From Veillonella sp. (GTDB taxonomy: Bacteria > Bacillota > Negativicutes > Veillonellales > Veillonellaceae), in assembly GCA_019419725.1 (NCBI GenBank), contig DXZL01000095.1, positions 1 through 5,672 of the forward strand: a stretch of DNA of 5,672 bases, in the 5' to 3' direction. The translations under genes and the position numbers were made by a program. This document shows positions 1-5,460 of the stretch, one piece after another. Numbering within the stretch: the stretch's first letter is position 1; each line of letters opens with the position of its first letter. The notes under the pieces were generated by a model. The model did not search any database. It worked only from the letters and a program-made list of their open reading frames with translations, and was not told the DNA's origin.

Positions 1-203
1 AGCCACGTATCTAAATTATAGCTGTCACGGCCGGATGCAATTTTATGAAAGCCCGGATCAATATAATCCGGGCCCACTTTAAAGGATTGCACCGTACGTC
101 CACCATTTGCATAAGCAGCTAATAAGCCCGCTACGATTGTTGTTTTACCTACACCAGAGTTTGTGCCTGCAATGACAACACGTGGAATCTGTACTGTGTT
201 CAT
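1..203 (-). CDS. cbiA: Cobyrinate a,c-diamide synthase, N-terminal part (runs off left edge)
   Basis: This is the first 67 codons of a gene transcribed leftward; the rest lies outside the window. The family performs the ATP- and glutamine-dependent amidation of the a and c side chains of cobyrinate (cob(II)yrinate in the anaerobic route) in the cytoplasm. The visible part starts MNTVQIPRVVIAG and has a P-loop-type GTNSGVGKTT at residues 13-22. It is followed by VGPDYIDPGFH at residues 43-53, a hallmark of CbiA/CobB rather than CobQ or BioD. The ATG at 201-203 is preceded by a GAGGT ribosome binding site at good spacing. Only 29 bases separate it from the cbiL stop codon, so the two are almost certainly cotranscribed. 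The glutaminase domain expected at the C-terminus cannot be checked here. Confidence 0.93.
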   Translation of the reverse strand, partial: MNTVQIPRVVIAGTNSGVGKTTIVAGLLAAYANGGRTVQSFKVGPDYIDPGFHKIASGRDSYNLDTW

Positions 204-232
204 AGATATTACCTCGTAATACGACGTGTTTG

Positions 233-940
233 TTAACGATCCTTACGTTTTGCAAGGATTGTAGATAAGTAGTTGAGTTTAGTATCTTTTGGCATATTAT
301 CTAAACCTACATATACTTGCTCATCAGGCAAACCTACACGGCTAATCATAACCGCATCATCTGCCATGTTGTGTTTAAGCAATGTTTCTTGTACTTCATC
401 AAAGTTTTTATATACTTTCATGATTACCGCATCATCAGCTACAGCCAATACTGCATCGATTTTTTCTTTAGGTGCTGTAGCAGGAACGATAGCTAATACT
501 TCTTCCTTTTCTACGATTGGGTAACCAAGATGAGAACCAATAGCACAGAAAGCAGTAACGCCAGGAATTGTTTCGATTTCATGGCCTGTATTTTCGATCA
601 AGCGATATACATACATGTATGTGCTGTAGAACATAGGATCGCCCAATGTTAAGAATACAACGCTTTTACCTTGATCTAAGTAGGACAAGATAATGCGTTT
701 TGCTTCTTGCCAACCTTCCTCTTGTGTAGCATCATCCAATACCATTGGGAATACTACAGGAACGATTTCTGTATGTTCTTGAATGTATGGAGAAGCAATA
801 TTAAGTGCTACAGAACCATCTTTCTTTTCTGTTTTAGGTGTGATGATAATATCTGCTTCACCTACAATACGAGCAGCTTTTACAGTCATTAATTCAGAAT
901 CGCCAGGGCCTACGCCAATGCCATATAATTTACCTTTCAT
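233..940 (-). CDS. cbiL: Cobalt-factor II (precorrin-2) C20-methyltransferase
   Basis: The 235-residue protein has the usual length for CbiL/CobI. It transfers a methyl group from S-adenosylmethionine to C20 of the tetrapyrrole, the first ring methylation after metal insertion in the anaerobic cobalamin pathway, and acts in the cytoplasm. Visible class III (tetrapyrrole) methyltransferase motifs are the N-terminal GIGVGPGD at residues 7-14, LTLGDPMFYST at 97-107 (a CobI/CbiL signature that helps form the SAM site) and IPGVTAF at 125-131. The start ATG (938-940) has an AGGAGA ribosome site just upstream. The gene lies between cbiK and cbiA on the same strand. Because the neighbouring chelatase is a CbiK, the likely substrate is cobalt-factor II rather than metal-free precorrin-2. 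A good promoter sits in the 86-base gap upstream, so it may be transcribed both on its own and by read-through from cbiK. Confidence 0.95.
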   Translation of the reverse strand: MKGKLYGIGVGPGDSELMTVKAARIVGEADIIITPKTEKKDGSVALNIASPYIQEHTEIVPVVFPMVLDDATQEEGWQEAKRIILSYLDQGKSVVFLTLGDPMFYSTYMYVYRLIENTGHEIETIPGVTAFCAIGSHLGYPIVEKEEVLAIVPATAPKEKIDAVLAVADDAVIMKVYKNFDEVQETLLKHNMADDAVMISRVGLPDEQVYVGLDNMPKDTKLNYLSTILAKRKDR

Positions 941-992
941 GGGGTTCTCCTATTCTTATAGTTACATTCTATTTATAATTACAATATCTTTT

Positions 993-1021
993 ATTATAAC
1001 TAATTTATGCAAGATATACAA
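993..1021 (-). promoter_or_regulatory. Candidate sigma-A promoter for cbiL-cbiA
   Basis: On the minus strand a perfect -10 TATAAT (993-998) lies 17 bases from TTGTAT (1016-1021), a -35 that matches the consensus at its first three positions. Transcription would start near 986, about 45 bases before the cbiL ATG. The -35 begins just after the cbiK stop codon, so it fits the intergenic gap. The region is AT-rich, so a chance match is possible. Confidence 0.45.
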
Positions 1022-1026
1022 AACTA

Positions 1027-1881
1027 CTATTTAATATTTGGAATTGTTGGACGATGTGGACTACGTTTGCCATACAAATCATCAATACAATCTTGCACAT
1101 GTTGACGGAAGATATCTTGTATTGCTTCATATTCACCAAGTGCGCTATGGATTGGTTTAACTTCATAGCCATAATCGGCAAGTTCATTAATAACGCTATC
1201 TTCTTCATCACCAAAGAGATCGTTTTGTGCATGATCTCCAAGAACTAATAATAATGGGTGCACATAAATTGTGTTTGGCCGTTTACCATCGAGCCATTCC
1301 CATGGCATAGCTACGTCAGCCACATAAGGAGCATTCTCTAAAACAGCGATACGTACATTTGTAAGGCCATCACGAATTAGTTTAAATTGTAAATTACCAT
1401 ATGAGGAATTACCAGAACCAAGGCCACCATGACCAACTAGTAATAAACCGTCGTCCTTAGAAATGTTAAGAGATTTAATGAATCGTTCAATTAAGATTTG
1501 GTAATCATCTGGATGCTCTTCTTGCCCTATGTAATATACGAGTGGTCGACCTACACGCAACACTTCTAGTTGCCCCTCCCCTTCATGAGCAAGGATATTA
1601 TTTTTCAATTTATCAAACTCTTCACCGCCAGTGAAGTGAAGTGGTTGTACATACACATGTGTATACCCGTCTTGGATAAGTTTTTCTAACGCCCCTTGTT
1701 CAGTAGGCACCTCAATACCGCGTTCACGTAAACGTTTAACGATAATACGAGAAGAAAATGCTAATTCCACAGTATAATCTGGATAGGATTTACGGATATG
1801 CTCCACAACGGAATCAATATTATGTTCACGAGCACTGTCAACAGTGGACCCAAAAGCAACAACTAAAATAGCTTGTTTCAT
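1027..1881 (-). CDS. cbiK: Cytoplasmic sirohydrochlorin cobaltochelatase, apparently active
   Basis: The 284-residue class II chelatase has no signal peptide and is close to the usual CbiK length of about 260-290. It inserts Co(2+) into sirohydrochlorin (factor II) in the cytoplasm, the committing step of anaerobic B12 synthesis. The N-terminus AILVVAFGST matches the first strand of CbiK. The residues taken as catalytic in Salmonella CbiK all have counterparts: an acidic pair E87-E88 in HFTGGEEFD, H151 in LVGHGG, and H217 in LVLGDHAQNDLFGDEEDS. The last is the metal-site motif of the C-terminal half. The ATG at 1879-1881 has a strong AAGGAGA site at 1887-1893. It is the first gene of a leftward run cbiK-cbiL-cbiA, which supports a role in cobalamin biosynthesis. 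The C-terminal tail of about 15 residues is polar and slightly longer than in Salmonella. Confidence 0.93.
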   Translation of the reverse strand: MKQAILVVAFGSTVDSAREHNIDSVVEHIRKSYPDYTVELAFSSRIIVKRLRERGIEVPTEQGALEKLIQDGYTHVYVQPLHFTGGEEFDKLKNNILAHEGEGQLEVLRVGRPLVYYIGQEEHPDDYQILIERFIKSLNISKDDGLLLVGHGGLGSGNSSYGNLQFKLIRDGLTNVRIAVLENAPYVADVAMPWEWLDGKRPNTIYVHPLLLVLGDHAQNDLFGDEEDSVINELADYGYEVKPIHSALGEYEAIQDIFRQHVQDCIDDLYGKRSPHRPTIPNIK

Positions 1882-1917
1882 GGAAGTCTCCTTATCTAAT
1901 TAATAATGTATCTTAAT

Positions 1918-1952
1918 CATACCATAGACGACACATTAGGGGCATACCATAG
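1918..1952. repeat. Two 10-bp direct repeats upstream of cbiK
   Basis: CATACCATAG occurs at 1918-1927 and again at 1943-1952, a 25-base period, and both copies continue into a similar (G)ACG. On the minus strand each copy reads CTATGGTATG. The copy nearer cbiK forms TGGTATGAT, which resembles an extended -10 (-10 at 1916-1921), but no convincing -35 sits 17 bases further upstream. Another TATAAT (1969-1974, minus) also lacks a good -35. The repeats lie 37-71 bases upstream of the cbiK start, where a promoter or operator is expected. Confidence 0.4.
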
Positions 1953-1990
1953 GACGTATAAAATGGATATTATAAATATTTTTCATAGTA

Positions 1991-2037
1991 AAAGTAAAAA
2001 TCCTCCTCATTGGATTTCCAACAAGGAGGACTTTTAC
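1991..2037 (-). terminator. Intrinsic terminator after the divergent cbiK paralogue
   Basis: A long imperfect hairpin is built from GTAAAA/TTTTAC (outer), TCCTCCT/AGGAGGA (middle, perfect 7 bp) and TTGGA/TCCAA (inner), with an A/C mismatch, a small CA/CA internal loop and a two-base apical TT. Read on the minus strand it ends in a T-rich run (TTTTTACTTTTAC). It lies about 50 bases past the stop codon of the 2089-2970 gene and upstream of cbiK, so it should end that transcript and insulate cbiK. The near-symmetry means some activity on the other strand is possible, but no plus-strand gene ends here. Confidence 0.75.
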
Positions 2038-2088
2038 GTATATAAAGGAGTGTGGAGAGATGTATGTCTAATTATGTAAGAGATCAAT

Positions 2089-2970
2089 CTAAGAAATCAT
2101 ACCTTGTGCTTCCATACGAGAGTTTGTCATAACAGGTTTTACAGATTCACGAGGCATGGGACGCTTCCGATCAGACATGCGGATAGCTTGGCCTAAATGT
2201 TTCAAGAATAAATCTTGTACATAAGGATTTTCACCAAGACCTTCATTCCAAATATCTACATTGTACCCTTCTTCAGCGAGCAATGCATAAATGGAGTCAG
2301 AGCGTTCACCGCCAAGGTAGTCCATTAAATGTGTAGAACCAATAAGAGCTAATGGTACTACTAACAAGTCTTTATGACCCATACGATCTAATAATGTAAG
2401 TGCTTGTTTAAACGTAGGGAATCCATTTGTAGTAAATACTACTACATTTGGTGCTGCACCGTACATAGCTTTTAATTGTAATGTACTGAACTCTAATTGA
2501 TTTTGACCATTTGCCATGAGCACTACAGATTTATTAAGTGCTTTTGTATTAACATGACGCACAATGCTTTCCAATGTTGCTTCATAATCGTCAGCATAGT
2601 TTTTTACACCTAATGATGTAAGTAACGGTTTACCAATATTTACTTGATTAAAACCATATTCATTGCTATGTAAAAACTTCAATGCTTGTTTACGCATTTG
2701 TTGGTAACACTGATCTGCTACTAATGTTACAGGTTGAATGTATACCTCATCGACACCCAACCGAGCAAAATCCTGCATAGCGTCTATGAAAGAAGAAATC
2801 TTTTCATCGTACTTCTCGTTCCACTTCTCTACTAATGCATCAGATAAGAATACACGGCGTACCTCCATATCGCTATACATGGAACGTACTTTTTTCTCTA
2901 TACTGCCGATGGATTTCTCCACAGCATCTTGATAAATTGATCCAAAGGATGCAATAATTATGCCTTTCAT
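2089..2970 (-). CDS. CbiK-fold paralogue with altered active site, cytoplasmic
   Basis: The 293-residue protein has the CbiK fold end to end: N-terminal IIIASFGS, a central metal-site region, and a well-kept C-terminal GLGENPYVQDLFLKHL (residues 244-259) that matches Salmonella CbiK. Its catalytic positions are changed. The MGHG histidine aligns with N154 in LMANGQ. The active-site glutamate of the GDEYE region aligns with C88 in ADQCYQ. GDHA-ND becomes STHLMDY, which keeps only the histidine (H214). No signal peptide is visible. The C-terminus carries about 25 extra polar residues. The ATG (2968-2970) has a near-perfect GGAGGT site. It is transcribed divergently from the exported CbiK, shows Fur-type box candidates upstream, and is separated from cbiK by a terminator. 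It could be a non-catalytic metal or tetrapyrrole carrier, a chaperone or regulator, or a chelatase with a different mechanism. I would not call it cbiK without assay. Confidence 0.88.
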   Translation of the reverse strand: MKGIIIASFGSIYQDAVEKSIGSIEKKVRSMYSDMEVRRVFLSDALVEKWNEKYDEKISSFIDAMQDFARLGVDEVYIQPVTLVADQCYQQMRKQALKFLHSNEYGFNQVNIGKPLLTSLGVKNYADDYEATLESIVRHVNTKALNKSVVLMANGQNQLEFSTLQLKAMYGAAPNVVVFTTNGFPTFKQALTLLDRMGHKDLLVVPLALIGSTHLMDYLGGERSDSIYALLAEEGYNVDIWNEGLGENPYVQDLFLKHLGQAIRMSDRKRPMPRESVKPVMTNSRMEAQGMIS

Positions 2971-3013
2971 ATGTGACCTCCATATCGCTCATACATGATA
3001 CAATCTTCATAAC

Positions 3014-3028
3014 TGAAAATTGTTATCA
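3014..3028. promoter_or_regulatory. Candidate Fur-family box upstream of the divergent CbiK paralogue
   Basis: TGAAAATTGTTATCA agrees with the 7-1-7 Fur/PerR/Zur-type consensus TGATAATNATTATCA at 12 of 14 defined positions. It sits 44-58 bases upstream of the ATG of the 2089-2970 gene, where a repressor could block RNA polymerase. TTGATA on the minus strand overlaps it, but no -10 stands at a normal distance, so the promoter itself is not resolved. A weaker match (11 of 14) lies at 3072-3086. In AT-rich DNA such matches can arise by chance, so this is a candidate only. Confidence 0.4.
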
Positions 3029-3071
3029 ACTACTATGTAATAATAGTACAAGATTCACGAATATAAGTCAA

Positions 3072-3086
3072 TGAGAAATAATATCA
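3072..3086. promoter_or_regulatory. Second, weaker Fur-type box candidate
   Basis: TGAGAAATAATATCA matches the 7-1-7 Fur-family consensus at 11 of 14 positions and lies 58 bases from the better candidate at 3014-3028. Its interest comes mainly from the pairing; alone it would not be worth calling. Confidence 0.2.
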
Positions 3087-3235
3087 AAATTTATCTAGAT
3101 GACAAGAAAATAAAATTACTTATATATTCACATATTCATATCCATATAACCAAAAAGAATATAATTATAAAAGCTAATACTATACTATATTCATCACATT
3201 AATTTCTTAAAAACACCTTATTTCTCCTATACTTC

Positions 3236-3264
3236 TAGGGGTATGGGGTTTATTGACACCCCTA
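3236..3264. repeat. Inverted repeat TAGGGGT...ACCCCTA over the -35
   Basis: Two perfect 7-bp arms (3236-3242 and 3258-3264) are separated by 15 bases. The right arm includes the last base of the TTGACA -35 element at 3253-3258. A second G-run (ATGGGG, 3243-3248) lies inside the spacer. G/C tracts in AT-rich flanks are typical of operators for the CsoR/RcnR family of copper, nickel and cobalt repressors, but the match is qualitative. The placement over the promoter suggests an operator. It is less likely to be a transcribed hairpin because it lies upstream of the expected transcription start. Confidence 0.5.
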
Positions 3265-3281
3265 TTTTCCTTTGTTACGAT
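3253..3281 (+). promoter_or_regulatory. Strong extended -10 promoter for the exported CbiK
   Basis: A perfect -35 TTGACA (3253-3258) is followed after exactly 17 bases by the -10 TACGAT (3276-3281), which is preceded by TG plus one base, the extended -10 pattern. Start of transcription is expected near 3288, giving a leader of about 120 bases before the ATG at 3411. This is the best promoter in the window and fits the highly biased codon use of the gene it serves. Confidence 0.72.
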
Positions 3282-3298
3282 TGGCGTGAGGTTATATA

Positions 3299-3376
3299 TA
3301 TGCAATTAATCTATAGTGGTCTATAAACCTATAACGATTTATATAAAATTATCTATACTACTAAGATCATTGCATA
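3299..3376 (+). other. Leader RNA with a long-range inverted repeat
   Basis: TATGCAAT at 3299-3306 is perfectly complementary to ATTGCATA at 3369-3376, which would close a loop of 62 bases within the 5' leader of the exported CbiK. Inside are repeated CTATA words and a weak pairing between AGGTT-type and AACCT-type segments. The stem ends 22 bases before the AGGAG ribosome site. This might be a stability element or a metal- or tetrapyrrole-sensitive leader, but an 8-bp A/T-rich match could be chance. I do not recognise any known riboswitch class. Confidence 0.25.
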
Positions 3377-3410
3377 GATTTGTAGTTTAATTATAGATAG
3401 GAGTATTAAA

Positions 3411-4400
3411 ATGAAAAAACAATTAGCATTAGCATCCGCTATTTTGGGTCTTGCCGTATCCGTTGGTGCACCGGTTGTATCTCATGCAGCATACCAATTG
3501 AATGATGAAGTAAAAGATCCTACTCCAGCATTAAAAGAAGCTGCTGCAATTGGTGTTCGTACACACAATACTGAAGCTTTACAAAACTTGCCAAACAAAG
3601 ATGCTATCGTTGTTATGAGCTTTGGTACAACTTATAAAGATACTCGTGCGAAAACAATCGATGCAACTGTAGATGCTATTAAAGCAGCTCATCCAAACAC
3701 AAAAGTAGTTACAGCTTTCACAAGCCATATCATTCGTGATCGTATCCAACAAAAAGAAGGTATTACTTACCCAACTCCTGAAGAAGCTTTGGCTGAACTC
3801 AAAAAAGACGGTTACACTCGCGTTGCATTAGCATCCCTTGACGTAATCCCTGGTATGGAATACAACTACGATGCAGCAGTATATAATTTGTACAAAGATA
3901 ATTTCAAAAAAATGACACTTGGTACATCTCTTATGTACTGGATGGGTCAAGAAAACCAAACTGACCAAGTTATTGAAACATTAAAAGCTGTTCAATCTCA
4001 ATTCCCTAAATTAGGCAAAGAAGATGCTGTTCTTATCATGGCTCATGGTACTCCAGATCCTGCAAATGCTTACTATTCTGTAATTCAAGACCGTATCCAT
4101 ACTCTTGGTATGAAAAATGTATTTATCTACACAGTAGAAGGTACTCCAAATCTTGAACAAGTTATCCCTCAATTGAAATTACATGGTATTAAACATGTTA
4201 CATTGATGCCATTCATGATGGTAGCAGGCGACCATGCAAACAACGACATGGCTGGTAAAGAACCAGATTCCCATAAATCCATCCTTGAAAAAGAAGGCTT
4301 CAAAGTAGATACTTACCTTCATGGTTTAGGTGAAAACCAAAATATCCGTAACTTATTTGTTGAACGTGCTAACGAATCTTGGGACGCTTTACAAAAATAA
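3411..4400 (+). CDS. Exported CbiK-type chelatase with intact catalytic residues
   Basis: The 329-residue protein is a class II CbiK chelatase behind an N-terminal Sec signal peptide: MKK, a hydrophobic core (about residues 5-22) and a probable cut after SHA at residue 26. There is no lipobox cysteine, so the mature enzyme should be free in the periplasm or envelope. Catalytic positions are kept: E150 in PGMEYNYD, H212 in MAHGTPD and H275 in VAGDHANNDMAGKEPDS; GLGENQNIRNLF follows near the C-terminus. Exported CbiK proteins are known in Desulfovibrio vulgaris (CbiKp), and a CbiK-like lipoprotein, IhtB, belongs to a Porphyromonas gingivalis heme/iron uptake locus. The ATG follows AGGAG (3399-3403) by seven bases. 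Every Lys is AAA, every Glu GAA and every Gln CAA, pointing to high expression. The binding protein gene follows after 51 bases with no terminator. It cannot supply cytoplasmic B12 synthesis directly, so metal or tetrapyrrole handling outside the membrane is inferred. Confidence 0.92.
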   Translation: MKKQLALASAILGLAVSVGAPVVSHAAYQLNDEVKDPTPALKEAAAIGVRTHNTEALQNLPNKDAIVVMSFGTTYKDTRAKTIDATVDAIKAAHPNTKVVTAFTSHIIRDRIQQKEGITYPTPEEALAELKKDGYTRVALASLDVIPGMEYNYDAAVYNLYKDNFKKMTLGTSLMYWMGQENQTDQVIETLKAVQSQFPKLGKEDAVLIMAHGTPDPANAYYSVIQDRIHTLGMKNVFIYTVEGTPNLEQVIPQLKLHGIKHVTLMPFMMVAGDHANNDMAGKEPDSHKSILEKEGFKVDTYLHGLGENQNIRNLFVERANESWDALQK

Positions 4401-4423
4401 TCAATCTACAATTTAACTAGTAT

Positions 4424-4435
4424 CGTTATATAACG
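4424..4435. repeat. 12-bp palindrome between the exported CbiK and binding protein genes
   Basis: CGTTATATAACG is a perfect palindrome in the 51-base gap, ending 16 bases before the binding protein start codon. It is too short and lacks a T-run, so it is not a terminator. It might be a small operator or an RNA cleavage/stability hairpin (four-base stem CGTT/AACG). A related ATAACGA word occurs in the leader of the exported CbiK gene. Significance is uncertain. Confidence 0.3.
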
Positions 4436-4451
4436 TACATAGGAGTACATC

Positions 4452-5393
4452 ATGAAAAAATTACTACTCTGTAGTCTAGCTTTGGTCATGGTTGTACTAG
4501 CAATAGCTGGGTGTGGTAAATCCACATCCAGCTCTTCTGCTACTACGAAGGAACTTACCTTTAATGGTGAAACCTACACTGTACCAAAGGATCCGCAACG
4601 CATCGCTGTTCTTTCAAACTCTGTATTGTCCATGCTATACGCAGTGGATGGCAAAGCTATCTCCCGTGCTAGCACAACAGATAAATTAGCTCCAGATTTA
4701 GAAGCATTACCTGCATTAGGTCAAACGGCTAATATCAACATGGAACAATTATTAGGATTGAAACCGGATTTGGTATTGGGTTTGGAAAATCAACATAAAA
4801 AATATGAATCCCAATTACAATCTAACAATATTCCAGCAGTGCTTTTTAATTACGATGGCATCAAGGATAATGTACCAATGCTAACATTCCTTGGAGAGTT
4901 AACCAACCATCAAGATAAGGCTAAATCCGTTATTGCAACCTATGAAAGCAACATTCAAAAGGTAAAAGATGCTATTAAAAACCAACAACCTGCACGTGTT
5001 GCCGTGTTACGTGCCACAGGAAAGGGTGTAACTGCTGAAACTGATGAAGCAGTTACTGCATCCATGGTAAAAGAGCTAGGCATGACAAACGTTGTTGCAT
5101 CCCACTTAGAAGGCACAACTAAGGATAAAACTGTCCCTTACTCTCTTGAAACATTGACTGCAGATAACCCTGATATTATCTTCGTTGTTACAATGGGTAA
5201 AGAAGAAGAAATTACAAAGGCCATGAAGAAAGCTATGACAGATAATCCTGCATGGGCTAATTTAAAAGCTGTACAAAATAACCGCGTAATATATTTACCA
5301 TCTAAACTATTCCTATTAAACCCAGGTCTACAAACACCAGAAGCTATGGCACGTTTAGTTAAAGAAGCCTATGGTATTAATGTTACATTCTAA
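4452..5393 (+). CDS. Lipoprotein substrate-binding protein, iron-chelate/heme/B12 ABC importer class
   Basis: The 313-residue protein has a lipoprotein signal peptide with lipobox IAGC (cysteine 21), followed by a Ser/Thr-rich linker (residues 24-32). The mature part looks like a class III periplasmic binding protein (Peripla_BP_2, the FecB/FhuD/BtuF group). PQRIAVLSNSVLSMLYAV (48-65) begins the N-lobe, NMEQLLGLKPDLVLG (96-110) is the typical 'what it binds' segment, and NPDIIFVVTMG (239-249) and NPAWANLKAVQNNRVIYLP (265-283) are C-lobe hallmarks. It would hand a metal chelate, heme or corrinoid to an ABC permease in the inner membrane; the ligand cannot be told from sequence. The ATG has AGGAG at good spacing (4441-4445). 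Unlike the preceding gene it uses several AAG lysine codons, suggesting lower expression. The 51-base gap without terminator suggests cotranscription with the exported CbiK, and a strong terminator follows. Confidence 0.9.
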   Translation: MKKLLLCSLALVMVVLAIAGCGKSTSSSSATTKELTFNGETYTVPKDPQRIAVLSNSVLSMLYAVDGKAISRASTTDKLAPDLEALPALGQTANINMEQLLGLKPDLVLGLENQHKKYESQLQSNNIPAVLFNYDGIKDNVPMLTFLGELTNHQDKAKSVIATYESNIQKVKDAIKNQQPARVAVLRATGKGVTAETDEAVTASMVKELGMTNVVASHLEGTTKDKTVPYSLETLTADNPDIIFVVTMGKEEEITKAMKKAMTDNPAWANLKAVQNNRVIYLPSKLFLLNPGLQTPEAMARLVKEAYGINVTF

Positions 5394-5409
5394 CATATTG
5401 CATCATGCG

Positions 5410-5448
5410 AAAGAGGGCATCCCCCAAATAGGGAATGCCCTCTTTTTT
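5410..5448 (+). terminator. Strong intrinsic terminator, possibly bidirectional
   Basis: AAAGAGGGCAT and CCC (5410-5424) pair with GGG and ATGCCCTCTTT (5431-5445), giving 14 base pairs with one C/A mismatch and a six-base loop, followed by an uninterrupted run of T to 5448. It begins 16 bases past the binding protein stop codon. The A-run at the 5' side also gives a short T-run on the minus strand, so it may also end the convergent ATPase transcript, whose stop codon is at 5461-5463. Confidence 0.92.
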
Positions 5449-5460
5449 ATTAATATCAAG

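Larger units (their letters stand above)
2971..3410. other. Divergent AT-rich control region, no gene
   Basis: These 440 bases between two divergent CbiK-type genes contain no credible coding sequence. The left part (2971-3090) holds the start region of the leftward gene and two Fur-type box candidates. The middle (about 3090-3230) is very AT-rich and I see no ordered motif in it. The right part (3236-3281) has a strong promoter with an overlapping inverted repeat, followed by a leader of about 120 bases. I looked for a cobalamin riboswitch, which would be natural for B12 genes, and saw no recognisable B12-box. Confidence 0.7.

Noticed and set aside
609..622. 14-bp perfect palindrome ACATACATGTATGT inside cbiL
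   Set aside because: It lies within the coding sequence for the conserved region after LTLGDPMFYS (TYMYV) and is explained by alternating Tyr/Met/Val codons. There is no regulatory context.
273..1248. Open frames on the plus strand opposite cbiL and cbiK
   Set aside because: They are antisense shadows of well-supported genes, with low-complexity Ser/Thr/Ile-rich translations and no ribosome sites or family motifs.
1620..1637. Short inverted repeat CTTCAC...GTGAAG inside cbiK
   Set aside because: It falls in the conserved HFTGGEE active-site coding region, with no T-run or spacing suggesting a terminator or attenuator.
1651..1664. 14-bp perfect palindrome ATACACATGTGTAT inside cbiK
   Set aside because: It encodes the HVYV strand of the chelatase. 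Coding constraint explains it, and it is far from any start or stop.
2041..2073. Plus-strand AAGGAG followed by a tiny ATG frame (Met-Tyr-Val-stop)
   Set aside because: It encodes only three residues and there is no downstream plus-strand gene for it to act as a leader peptide.
2738..2932. Small plus-strand open frame opposite the degenerate CbiK
   Set aside because: It is an antisense shadow with no ribosome site and no recognisable domain.
3036..3050. Imperfect 7-1-7 inverted repeat TGTAATAATAGTACA next to the Fur-type candidate
   Set aside because: It has one mismatch pair and very low complexity in AT-rich DNA. It matches no family consensus I know, so it is not called as an operator.
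2971..3410. Possible cobalamin riboswitch in the divergent region
   Set aside because: No B12-box or the surrounding conserved elements could be recognised on either strand.
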